DNA of 7,378 nucleotides from JBDLSO01 sp039799445 (GCA_039799445.1 JBDLSO010000036.1:1-7378), one strand, 5' to 3'; shown: positions 1 through 6,376, counted from the first letter of the stretch. The notes: generated by a model from the sequence alone, not told the origin. Program-made: numbers and translations.

Positions 1-931
1 AGAAGAAAAAGAAATATACGAACTCAAAGGCTCTCTGGCTGAGCTCTCTACTATGATTTTGGCTATGGAGAGACGAGAAGAAATACTCAAATCCAGATCT
101 GATCGTATGATAGAAGAGATGAAAGAAGGTTCTGCACTTATCGGTAGTAGTATACTGGCTTTCAATCAAGTAGATCAAAGTACAGAAGTGGAGCTCAAGA
201 CTCAAGCAGAGTTATATCGCCAAATTGAACGACTCAAAATAAAACTTGAAGATAGTGGTCTTTCAAATGTATCTGATATCATGAATGAGTACGGTGAAGT
301 AGAGGCTCGTGATTCATTTTTGTTGCAAGAAATTACAGACCTGCGAAATACTAAAATATCACTCGAATCACTGCTCTCTGACCTTAAAATAAAATTAGAA
401 CATGAGTTTGAAACAGGTATAGAAAAAATAAATACGCAGTTCAGTATTTTTTTCACTGATATGTTCAGCGGGGGAAGCGCACATCTCATCAAATCAGAGA
501 AAGAGAAAAGAAACAAGAAAAAAGACGACGAAGACGATAGTGTAGGTGAAGAGAGTGATGAAACGGTACAGACTGAACTTGGTATAGAAGTTGCAGTATC
601 ACTACCACAAAAGAAAGTACGCGACCTCTCAATGCTCTCTGGTGGAGAACGTGCATTGACTTCTATAGCACTACTCTTTGCAATATCACAAGTTAATCCA
701 CCACCATTTTTGGTCTTGGATGAAACTGATGCCGCACTTGACGAAGCCAATGCGCGCCGCTACGGTAAGTCACTACGTAGTCTTGCTAAGCATTCAAAGT
801 TGATAGTGATCACACACAACAGGGAGACAATGAATCAAGCCGATTCGTTGTATGGGGTAACTGTCGGTCGTGATGGTGCTTCGAAATTGCTTTCTGTTAA
901 GTTTGATGAAGCGACTGAATACGCGAAATAA
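1..931 (+). CDS. smc: Chromosome segregation ATPase SMC, C-terminal part (5' truncated by window)
   Basis: This is the C-terminal end of an SMC protein, the ATPase that with ScpA/ScpB organises and helps segregate the chromosome. The reading frame is open to the left edge (first full codon at base 2), so the first in-frame ATG at 53 is internal. Bases 2 to about 420 encode a charged, heptad-like helical stretch, the returning coiled-coil arm. The C-terminal head half follows: a FSGG strand/turn near 466-477, the ABC signature LSGGE starting at 635, Walker B FLVLDE at 707-724 (Asp 719, catalytic Glu 722), D-loop LDEAN at 737-751, and the H-loop His in ITHN at 815-817. The tail LYGVT is also typical of SMC. 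A very charged loop of about 25 residues (bases 499-575, a Lys/Arg block and then an Asp/Glu block) sits between head strands before the signature. Walker A lies outside the window. RecN or Rad50 is less likely because the DAALDEAN block is typical of SMC. Confidence 0.95.
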   Translation, partial: EEKEIYELKGSLAELSTMILAMERREEILKSRSDRMIEEMKEGSALIGSSILAFNQVDQSTEVELKTQAELYRQIERLKIKLEDSGLSNVSDIMNEYGEVEARDSFLLQEITDLRNTKISLESLLSDLKIKLEHEFETGIEKINTQFSIFFTDMFSGGSAHLIKSEKEKRNKKKDDEDDSVGEESDETVQTELGIEVAVSLPQKKVRDLSMLSGGERALTSIALLFAISQVNPPPFLVLDETDAALDEANARRYGKSLRSLAKHSKLIVITHNRETMNQADSLYGVTVGRDGASKLLSVKFDEATEYAK

Positions 932-983
932 CACAAAGAGAGCAGCTCCGTGAGGAACTGCTCTCTTTGTGTTATTTCGCGTA
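920..983 (+). terminator. Long perfect-type hairpin terminator at the smc 3' end
   Basis: Arms 920-949 and 954-983 pair over 30 bp with a single C-A mismatch around a GTGA loop (950-953). The GC-richer core (agagcagctcc) is followed by the T-rich sequence ctttgtgttattt in the right arm, which could serve as the U-tract. The left arm carries the complementary A-rich stretch, so the element may also stop transcription from the other side. The left arm includes the last codons and TAA stop (929-931) of smc. There is no separate long T-run after the full stem, so the efficiency is uncertain. It insulates smc from the proS operon. Confidence 0.8.
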
Positions 984-1107
984 GAATACAGAATTTGGAA
1001 TATTGAATAAGTATCAATAGTACAGGAGATTATGTAATGAAAACTTTTCATACTTTATCTCCCAATTCTTATTCAAATATTGTTCCACTAGAATAAATCA
1101 TAACAAG

Positions 1108-1157
1108 CTGAAATAGATTTGTCAAGTATTTATAATACACCTCTTTTCCTGTATACT
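1108..1157 (+). promoter_or_regulatory. Candidate promoter(s) of the proS-mre operon
   Basis: A perfect -10 TATAAT lies at 1131-1136, with a weak -35 CTGAAA (1108-1113, 4 of 6) at 17-nt spacing; this would start RNA near 1143 with a leader of about 20 nt. A second -10-like TATACT at 1152-1157 would place the start at about 1164-1165, that is, on the proS ATG, giving a leaderless mRNA. No Shine-Dalgarno sequence is seen in 1143-1164, which fits a very short or absent leader. The choice between the two is inference. Confidence 0.5.
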
Positions 1158-1164
1158 AGTCTTT

Positions 1165-2418
1165 ATGAAGCAATCACTACTTTTTACCAAAACCAGTAAA
1201 GATACCCCAAAAGACGAAGTATCCAAAAACGCAATATTACTGATGCGTGCTGGCTTTGTGCACAAAGAAATGGCAGGGGTGTATTCGTATTTACCATTAG
1301 GGCACCGAGTAATACAAAATATCAAAAAGATAGTTGCAGAGGAAATGGAAGCCATTGGTTCGGTTGAACTCTTGATGTCGAGCTTGCAAGAAAAAGTGGT
1401 GTGGGAAAAGACAAACAGATGGGATGATGAGCAGGTTGATATTTGGTTCAAGAGTAAACTGCAAAATGGCACTGAAATAGGATTTGGCTGGTCTCACGAA
1501 GAACCGATTACTGCTATGGTTGCAAAACATTTGTCTAGCTACAAAGATTTGCCGATACTTGTACATCAATTTCAAAATAAACTCAGGAACGAAGTACGTG
1601 CAAAGTCTGGTGTGATGCGTGGACGTGAGTTTATCATGAAAGACATGTATTCATATGCTGCAAATGAGAAAGACCATATGGATTTCTATGAGGCAGCTAC
1701 GCAGGCATATACTAAAGTTTTTACTCGGCTAGGACTCGGTGATATAACATATGTAACATCGGCATCTGGTGGTGTCTTTACGAACAAGTTCAGTCATGAA
1801 TTCCAAACATTGTGCGAGGCGGGCGAAGATACTATCTATGTACATGATAGTAAAAAGCTAGCAATCAATGAAGAAGTATTTACAGATGAAACACTCAGTG
1901 CACTTGGCGAAGTACGTGAGTCATTTAACCCGCGTACTGCAGCAGAAGTTGGCAATATATTTACTTTTGGGACAGACAAGACCGAAGTGTTTGGCGCTCG
2001 TTTCAAAAATACAGATGGCGTAGAAGAATATGCATATCTTGGTTCATACGGAATCGGTATCTCGCGTGTAATGGGAGTAATTGCTGAAGTTTGTTCTGAT
2101 GACAAAGGTATCATATGGCCAGAGTCCGTTGCGCCGTTTCAAGTTCATATTCTTTCGCTTGGGTCAGATACAGAAGCAACAGAACTATATACTGAAATGA
2201 AAAAAGCTGGCATAGATGTATTGTTTGATGACCGAGATATAGGGGCGGGGAGTAAGCTTGCAGACGCAGATTTGATAGGTATACCGTATCGTGTTATAGT
2301 GAGTAAAAAGGCGTTTGACGCTGGTGGATATGAAGTAAAAAAACGCATTGACTCTCAAAGTCATGTTCTCAACAAAGACACTCTGATGAGTATTTTGATA
2401 TCAAAAAAATATGATTAA
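1165..2418 (+). CDS. proS: Prolyl-tRNA synthetase, short form without the editing (INS) domain
   Basis: This class II aminoacyl-tRNA synthetase attaches proline to tRNA(Pro) in the cytoplasm using ATP. Motif 1 covers about residues 38-86 (GVYSYLPLGHRV, then an EEM..IG helix and W.KTNRW). Motif 2 spans about 141-160 (R141, E143, R145, then RGREF at 152-156 and K159-D160). SHEFQ is at 210-214, and motif 3 (GSYGIGISR) is at 293-301. The HGTP-type anticodon-binding domain runs from about 325 to the end, with the DDRD and GSKLADADLIGIPYR segments. At 417 residues it is far shorter than the roughly 570 residues of E. coli ProRS. Only about 130 residues separate motifs 2 and 3, so the INS domain that clears mischarged Ala-tRNA(Pro) is absent, as in the short ProRS of alphaproteobacteria and some others. 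The ATG at 1165 was chosen because the conserved N-terminal sequence starts at once; it has no Shine-Dalgarno sequence. It overlaps mreB by 8 bases. Confidence 0.96.
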   Translation: MKQSLLFTKTSKDTPKDEVSKNAILLMRAGFVHKEMAGVYSYLPLGHRVIQNIKKIVAEEMEAIGSVELLMSSLQEKVVWEKTNRWDDEQVDIWFKSKLQNGTEIGFGWSHEEPITAMVAKHLSSYKDLPILVHQFQNKLRNEVRAKSGVMRGREFIMKDMYSYAANEKDHMDFYEAATQAYTKVFTRLGLGDITYVTSASGGVFTNKFSHEFQTLCEAGEDTIYVHDSKKLAINEEVFTDETLSALGEVRESFNPRTAAEVGNIFTFGTDKTEVFGARFKNTDGVEEYAYLGSYGIGISRVMGVIAEVCSDDKGIIWPESVAPFQVHILSLGSDTEATELYTEMKKAGIDVLFDDRDIGAGSKLADADLIGIPYRVIVSKKAFDAGGYEVKKRIDSQSHVLNKDTLMSILISKKYD

Positions 2419-3457
2419 AAAAGTATACGAATTATTTTCAAATGACATTGGGATAGATTTAGGAACCGCCAATACGCTGGTGTATTTGAAGGGTGAAGGT
2501 ATTGTGATCAACGAGCCATCTGTTGTAGCTATCAATACAAAAACAGGAAGAGTGGTTGCGGTCGGTACTGGCGCCAAACAAATGCTCGGAAGAACCCCTG
2601 GTCATATCAAGGCAATCAGACCACTTGTAGATGGAGTAATATCGGACTTTGAAGTAACCGAAGAAATGCTTAGTTACTTTATCAATAAAGCGAACAATAT
2701 CACCAAGCGTGCAGTGCGTCCGCGAGTTGTTGTGGGAGTACCAAGTGGTATAACCAATGTCGAGATTCGGGCTGTACACGATGCGGTGCGTAATGCTGGT
2801 GCACGAGAAGTTCATATTGTTGAAGAACCGATGGCAGCTGCTATCGGTATAGACCTACCAGTGCATGAAGCAGATGGTATCATGGTGATAGATATAGGTG
2901 GTGGTACAACTGACATCGCAGTGATAGCACTTTCTGGTATTGTACGCGCAAAAAGTCTCAAAATAGCAGGGGACAAACTCAATCAGGATATTATCAGCTA
3001 TATCAAAGACGAGTTTCGAATACTGATTGGTGAGAAAACAGCAGAAACGATTAAAATGACTATTGGCTCTGTGTCTCCATCTGAAAATATTGAAACAGAG
3101 ATACGTGGACGCGACCTTGTATCTGGACTACCAAAACAAATCACTATTACGTCACTTGATATACGAGAAGCTATAGTAGGTTCTGTAATGCAAATAGTCG
3201 AATCCTCAAAAGAAGTACTTGAAACAACACCACCAGAAGTTCTCTCTGATATTATGCAAACAGGAGTGGTGATTACAGGTGGAGGCGCTCTGATACATGG
3301 TATCAAAGAAATTTTTGAAAAAGAGCTTAATATCCCAGTACTCATCGCGCTTGACCCACTTGCAGCTGTTGTGATTGGTACTGGCAAAATACTCGATAAT
3401 GTAGATCTCTATTCAGACGTGCTCCTGAAACATCACGATGACTTACCTCCAAGATAA
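2411..3457 (+). CDS. mreB: Rod shape-determining protein MreB (bacterial actin)
   Basis: MreB is an ATP-binding actin homologue that polymerises on the inner face of the membrane and guides the cell-wall elongation complex. Its 348 residues match the usual length (E. coli 347), and the N-terminus (MIKKVYELFSNDIG) aligns with the family start, supporting the ATG at 2411 and a short amphipathic membrane-binding helix. The actin-fold ATPase motifs are all present: phosphate-1 DIGIDLGTANT at 12-22, the VEEPMAAAIG segment with Glu138/Glu139 (region of the catalytic Glu), phosphate-2 DIGGGTTD at 161-168, and the adenosine motif ITGGGAL at 288-294. The start lies within the last codons of proS (8-base overlap) without a Shine-Dalgarno sequence, suggesting reinitiation by ribosomes finishing proS. 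The 3' end overlaps mreC by 20 bases. The DnaK and FtsA families are excluded by the MreB-specific N-terminus and by gene order. Confidence 0.98.
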   Translation: MIKKVYELFSNDIGIDLGTANTLVYLKGEGIVINEPSVVAINTKTGRVVAVGTGAKQMLGRTPGHIKAIRPLVDGVISDFEVTEEMLSYFINKANNITKRAVRPRVVVGVPSGITNVEIRAVHDAVRNAGAREVHIVEEPMAAAIGIDLPVHEADGIMVIDIGGGTTDIAVIALSGIVRAKSLKIAGDKLNQDIISYIKDEFRILIGEKTAETIKMTIGSVSPSENIETEIRGRDLVSGLPKQITITSLDIREAIVGSVMQIVESSKEVLETTPPEVLSDIMQTGVVITGGGALIHGIKEIFEKELNIPVLIALDPLAAVVIGTGKILDNVDLYSDVLLKHHDDLPPR

Positions 3458-4217
3458 AAAAAAAAGACAGGATACTTTTGTTACATATATACTAATATCC
3501 GTTGTGATTATATTGGTTCTTTTAGGGGTACAAAAAAGTCAAAGATTTTTTTTCAATTTTGTCGCACAACTGACAACAGTAACTGATTCGACTGTACGCA
3601 ACATCACTAGCTCAATTACAAATGCAAGCTTGGACAAAAAAGAATTACAAAAAAGAATTACAGCGCTAGAAGCAGAGCTCGAAGTATACAAACAAAAAGA
3701 AGGAAGTTATGCACTGCAAGAAATTGAACTACTGAGTTTAAGAAATGCACTGAATGCAACCTCAAGTGGTTTTACAAAAACAAAAGTATCGGTACAAAGT
3801 AATACCTCACTATACGGTACAGTACTAGTTGATACAAGTAGACTCAAAACAGTACAGTCGGGCAGTTTTCTGGTAGGCGATAGTGGCTCGCTTATAGGTG
3901 AGATAGTATATACAGGTGCAAAAAACACCTCTGTGCAATTACTCGACACTATATCAAATCCGATTCCAGTATTTCTTTTGAACTCGGATATTACTTTGAA
4001 TGCAAGAGGAAAATCCAGAGGAGTATTGATAGCTGAGGTTGCGAGAGATGCCAATATTGTACTGGGTGATATAGTGGTGCTTTCCAGTGAGAGAGATATT
4101 CCAATAGGTACAGTAGTTGAGTTTTCGAAAGACGAAAAGAATCCGTTCAAAGAAGTATATATACGAATGAACGACACACTCAAAAATAGTACAAACTTTT
4201 ATATATTGCAAAAATAA
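3438..4217 (+). CDS. mreC: Rod shape-determining protein MreC
   Basis: MreC is a bitopic membrane protein whose extracytoplasmic part scaffolds the elongasome and activates PBP2. A short, Lys-rich cytoplasmic N-terminus (1-12) leads into one membrane segment at about 13-31. A dimerising coiled coil follows at about 65-105 (Leu/Glu/Lys heptads). The C-terminal double beta-barrel region (about 115-259) is recognised by GTVLVDTSRLKTVQSG, the LIGEIVYTG and SVQLLDTISNPIPVF segments, and GDIVVLSS...IPIGTVVEF. At 259 residues it is somewhat shorter than E. coli MreC (367), mostly from lacking a long C-terminal tail. The ATG at 3438 is the only usable start before the membrane segment and overlaps mreB by 20 bases. 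Codons 7-9 form an A-rich homopolymer. The identification rests on topology, motifs and its place directly after mreB. Confidence 0.93.
   Translation: MTYLQDKKKRQDTFVTYILISVVIILVLLGVQKSQRFFFNFVAQLTTVTDSTVRNITSSITNASLDKKELQKRITALEAELEVYKQKEGSYALQEIELLSLRNALNATSSGFTKTKVSVQSNTSLYGTVLVDTSRLKTVQSGSFLVGDSGSLIGEIVYTGAKNTSVQLLDTISNPIPVFLLNSDITLNARGKSRGVLIAEVARDANIVLGDIVVLSSERDIPIGTVVEFSKDEKNPFKEVYIRMNDTLKNSTNFYILQK
3456..3465 (+). repeat. Homopolymer of ten A at the mreB/mreC junction
   Basis: Ten consecutive A bases start at the second base of the mreB stop codon (TAA, 3455-3457) and run through three Lys codons of mreC. Such runs are prone to replication, polymerase or ribosome slippage. Slippage would leave MreB unchanged but would frameshift MreC before its membrane segment. 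Confidence 0.9.
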
Positions 4218-4218
4218 T

Positions 4219-4482
4219 ATGTATCGCACATTAGCACATGTCATTCTGATAGTGAGTATCATAAAACTACCTCTCTTTGTAGTATGTGTGGCTTGTGTCA
4301 GTTTTTGTGTGTTTTTCCAGAAGCCGTTTGAAGTACTTGTATATGGTTTTTTATTAGATAGTATTTTCTATTCGGCAAATGGTGCTTTCACGGCAATACC
4401 GCTATACACGGCGTACGCCTTGCTTGTATATATTCTTGTAGAACGTATAAAACCATATCTTCGCTATAGCTATATATCATGA
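4219..4482 (+). CDS. mreD: Short MreD-like membrane protein of the elongasome operon
   Basis: This small hydrophobic protein lies exactly where mreD sits in mreBCD-mrdA clusters, 1 base after mreC and overlapping mrdA by 4 bases (ATGA). It has about three membrane segments, near residues 6-32, 37-51 and 58-76, and ends in a basic tail (ERIKPYLR). A GFLLDSIFYS stretch at 43-52 resembles the Gly...Asp signature in the membrane region of MreD. At 87 residues it is about half the usual MreD length (about 160, five to six membrane helices), so it is either a reduced MreD or a non-homologous protein at the same locus. MreD is an integral membrane component of the elongation complex whose exact role is unresolved. 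The identification rests mainly on context. No frameshift is evident: the following mrdA frame starts inside its stop codon region, leaving no room for a lost C-terminus. Confidence 0.65.
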   Translation: MYRTLAHVILIVSIIKLPLFVVCVACVSFCVFFQKPFEVLVYGFLLDSIFYSANGAFTAIPLYTAYALLVYILVERIKPYLRYSYIS

Positions 4483-6200
4483 AATTAAAAAGGAGCAAAA
4501 GAAAAATAGAGATAGAACCAGATGAAATATTTTTGGACTCTTCGAATATTCCTAATTTTAACACACAGCAATTTGAGGGGAGAATGGAGAGAGCTATATC
4601 GAGAAATACTGCCATAGGAGTAAGTGTCTGTATTTCTATTGTGTTTGCATTACTCACTGCACGCGCTGCCTATATACAGATATTCAATGGGGAAAAGTTC
4701 ATGGCACGATCGGAAGATAATAGATTACACAGTGTTCCCATATTTGCCAATCGCGGTGTTATTGAAGATAGAAATGCTGTCCCACTTGCATTCAATGTGT
4801 ATGCAACAACTTCAAGTGCTGTATCTAGTACAAGCACCAATGAAGTACCCAAAAGAACATATATAAGTGATCCAGGGTTTTCTCATATATTGGGATATGT
4901 GAGTTACCCCAAAAAAGATAAATCTGGTGTTTTCTGGCAAGACTCATATATTGGACGTGAGGGGTTGGAAAAGCAATACAATGACGTCTTGTCAGGAACA
5001 CCTGGGAAAAAGCTGATTGAGGTCAATGCAAAAATGGAAGTGGTGTCATCGAATCTTGTTGAATTTGGAACAGATGGGAAAACAGTTCGAACATCTATAG
5101 ATAGTAGAATTCAAAAACAATTATATAACGAGATCAAAGCGCTCAGCTCTCGTGCAGGATTTGTCGGTGGTGCAGGGGTTATTATGGATATACATACAGG
5201 AGAAATACTTGCCCTGACGAGCTACCCTGAATATGACAGCAACACTATCACCAATACACCAGATACTGACACTGTGCGAGATTATTTTAAACGCAAAGAC
5301 ACACCGCTTTTGAATCGTGCTGTGCAGGGAGTATATACCCCTGGAAGTGTGGTCAAGCCATTTATGGCACTGGCAGCACTTACTGAAAATATAATTAGCC
5401 CAGACAAGCAGATATTGAGTACTGGTTCTATCAGTATTCCAAACAGATTTGGTGGCAAAGCAACAGTATTTAAGGACTGGAAAGCACATGGATGGGTCAA
5501 TATGCGAGAAGCCCTTGCAGCCTCTTCTGATGTGTATTTTTACGCCATTGGAGGGGGGTATCAGGGACAAGTTGGCTTGGGTATAGACAAAATAGATACG
5601 TATATGAGACTTTTTGAAATAGAGCAAAAAACAGGTATTGATTTGCCTGGTGAGAAAAGTGGCACAATTCCGACACAAGACTGGAAGAGAGAAAAGTTTC
5701 CAGATAATCCAGATTGGAATATAGGTAATACGTATCATACTTCCATTGGGCAATTTGGTTTTCAAATGAGTACACTTGAACTTGTCAAAGCGGTTGCAGC
5801 AATTGCAAACGGAGGTACTCTCGTGACACCTCATTTGACACTCGACAGTAGTAGCGGACAAACGTCGCCCAAAAAACAAGTCGAAGGTATCAATCCTGCA
5901 CATTTGCAAATTGTAAGAGAGGGTATGCGTGAATGTGTGATCAATACAAAACATGGTACCTGCAAAGTCTTGGCAGTGCCTGGGGTACATGTAGCAGCAA
6001 AATCAGGAACAGCAGAGCTGGGTGCAAGTAAACAAGAGGTCAATTCGTGGATTAGTGGATTTTTCCCATATGAGAATCCAAAGTATGCTTTTGTGATTAT
6101 GATGGAACGTGCAAATGTGCACAACCCGTACGGTGCTACTTTTGTGATGAAGGGAACACTCAATTATATGGTGGAACATACACCTGAATATATACAATAA
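4479..6200 (+). CDS. mrdA: Penicillin-binding protein 2 (class B transpeptidase of elongation)
   Basis: This is a membrane-anchored D,D-transpeptidase that cross-links peptidoglycan during lateral wall growth. A basic cytoplasmic tail of about 44 residues precedes one membrane helix (about 45-64). The N-terminal pedestal contains the class B signature RGVIEDR at 92-98, LAFN at 103-106, HILGYV at 136-141, and GREGLEKQYNDVLSGTPG. The transpeptidase domain has all three catalytic motifs: S290-V-V-K293 (nucleophile Ser290, in PGSVVKPF), S349-S-D351 (the SxD form common in PBP2) and K508-S-G-T511. SIGQFGFQMS before motif 3 also fits PBP2. Its length is 573 against 633 in E. coli, because only about 29 residues lie between LAFN and HILGYV where E. 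coli PBP2 has roughly 85; this part holds the pedestal head. The ATG at 4479 overlaps mreD, with no Shine-Dalgarno sequence. FtsI is less likely given the mreBCD context. No rodA follows. Confidence 0.95.
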   Translation: MKLKRSKRKIEIEPDEIFLDSSNIPNFNTQQFEGRMERAISRNTAIGVSVCISIVFALLTARAAYIQIFNGEKFMARSEDNRLHSVPIFANRGVIEDRNAVPLAFNVYATTSSAVSSTSTNEVPKRTYISDPGFSHILGYVSYPKKDKSGVFWQDSYIGREGLEKQYNDVLSGTPGKKLIEVNAKMEVVSSNLVEFGTDGKTVRTSIDSRIQKQLYNEIKALSSRAGFVGGAGVIMDIHTGEILALTSYPEYDSNTITNTPDTDTVRDYFKRKDTPLLNRAVQGVYTPGSVVKPFMALAALTENIISPDKQILSTGSISIPNRFGGKATVFKDWKAHGWVNMREALAASSDVYFYAIGGGYQGQVGLGIDKIDTYMRLFEIEQKTGIDLPGEKSGTIPTQDWKREKFPDNPDWNIGNTYHTSIGQFGFQMSTLELVKAVAAIANGGTLVTPHLTLDSSSGQTSPKKQVEGINPAHLQIVREGMRECVINTKHGTCKVLAVPGVHVAAKSGTAELGASKQEVNSWISGFFPYENPKYAFVIMMERANVHNPYGATFVMKGTLNYMVEHTPEYIQ

Positions 6201-6235
6201 AATGCATTTTGTATTTTGAACAACAGGGATAAAAA

Positions 6236-6264
6236 TTGACAGAGTACATTTTTTATGATAAGTT
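6236..6264 (+). promoter_or_regulatory. Strong-looking sigma70-type promoter for the 278-codon gene
   Basis: A perfect -35 TTGACA lies at 6236-6241. Seventeen bases later is TAAGTT at 6259-6264 (3 of 6 to TATAAT), preceded by TGA at 6256-6258, which fits an extended -10 (TGn). Transcription would start near 6271, leaving a leader of about 80 nt before the ATG at 6353. An alternative -10, TATGAT at 6254-6259, matches better but is only 12 nt from the -35. The promoter lies in the only sizeable gap after the mre operon. Confidence 0.6.
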
Positions 6265-6270
6265 AAATAA

Positions 6271-6352
6271 ACTAACGATACCCGACCTCTGTCTAAACAA
6301 TCGAGGGCTTGGGTGTCGGGACCCAGTTCTTTCAAATCAAAAAAGGGAAAAG
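6271..6352 (+). promoter_or_regulatory. Structured 5' leader with competing stems
   Basis: CCCGAC (6281-6286) is fully complementary to GTCGGG (6315-6320), and CCTC (6286-6289) can pair with GAGG (6303-6306) inside it. GTCGGG is also exactly the loop of a second hairpin, TGGGT (6310-6314) with ACCCA (6321-6325). The two hairpins share or block each other's bases, so the RNA probably chooses one. An A-rich single-stranded stretch then leads to the ribosome binding site AAGGG (6343-6347). The leader may regulate translation or transcription of the downstream gene. No known riboswitch class was recognised and no U-run follows either stem. Confidence 0.4.
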
Positions 6353-6376
6353 ATGATGACGACTAAAAAGTCTTGA
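6343..6376 (+). other. Ribosome binding site and seven-codon frame ending at TGA (leader peptide or frameshift start)
   Basis: AAGGG at 6343-6347 stands 5 and 8 bases before tandem ATG codons at 6353 and 6356, the best Shine-Dalgarno arrangement seen at any gene start here. The frame reads MMTTKKS and stops at TGA 6374-6376. The long downstream frame is open from 6360, so a +1 slip at TCT-TGA (6371-6376) would continue it with DATAKWRAV and then the residues of the main gene. Codons 6375-6398 are GC-rich like the main gene, suggesting this stretch is coding. A short GACT-AAAA-AGTC hairpin (6361-6372) lies just before the TGA. Confidence 0.5.

Larger units (their letters stand above)
1165..6200 (+). 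other. Probable operon proS-mreB-mreC-mreD-mrdA
   Basis: Five genes run in the same direction with junctions of -8 (proS/mreB), -20 (mreB/mreC), +1 (mreC/mreD) and -4 (mreD/mrdA, ATGA type). There is no room for internal promoters outside coding sequence and no terminator hairpin is visible inside. None of the four internal starts has a clear Shine-Dalgarno sequence, so translation is probably coupled through the overlaps. Apart from proS, every product belongs to the lateral-wall elongation machinery. No terminator is visible between the mrdA stop and the next promoter at 6236. Confidence 0.8.

Noticed and set aside
1119..1136. TTGTCA/TATAAT pair as a promoter
   Set aside because: The two boxes are only 6 bases apart; the TATAAT was instead paired with the weaker CTGAAA at 17 bases.
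4480..4482. UGA read as glycine (code 25, as in Gracilibacteria/SR1)
   Set aside because: No gene body contains in-frame TGA and glycine is encoded by GGN throughout. mreD ends at TGA in a typical ATGA overlap. Standard bacterial code fits, so the TGA at 6374 is not explained by recoding to glycine.
5121..5990. Long minus-strand open frame (289 codons) opposite mrdA
   Set aside because: It lies antisense to the catalytic region of PBP2, which has all its motifs; its product is Cys/His-rich without any recognisable domain, as expected for a shadow frame.
6199..6210. AAAATGCATTTT palindrome after mrdA as a terminator or operator
   Set aside because: A 12-bp AT-rich palindrome with no loop cannot form a useful hairpin, and it is isolated; chance is likely in AT-rich DNA.
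6281..6326. H-type pseudoknot using both stems at once
   Set aside because: The whole six-base loop would be paired with no connecting bases between the stems (both short loops are zero), which is sterically implausible; competing hairpins are the better reading.
6271..6345. tRNA or tRNA-like gene in the leader
   Set aside because: A GTTC...CAAATC stretch recalls a T-arm, but there is no 7-bp acceptor stem, D-arm or anticodon arm in the right places.
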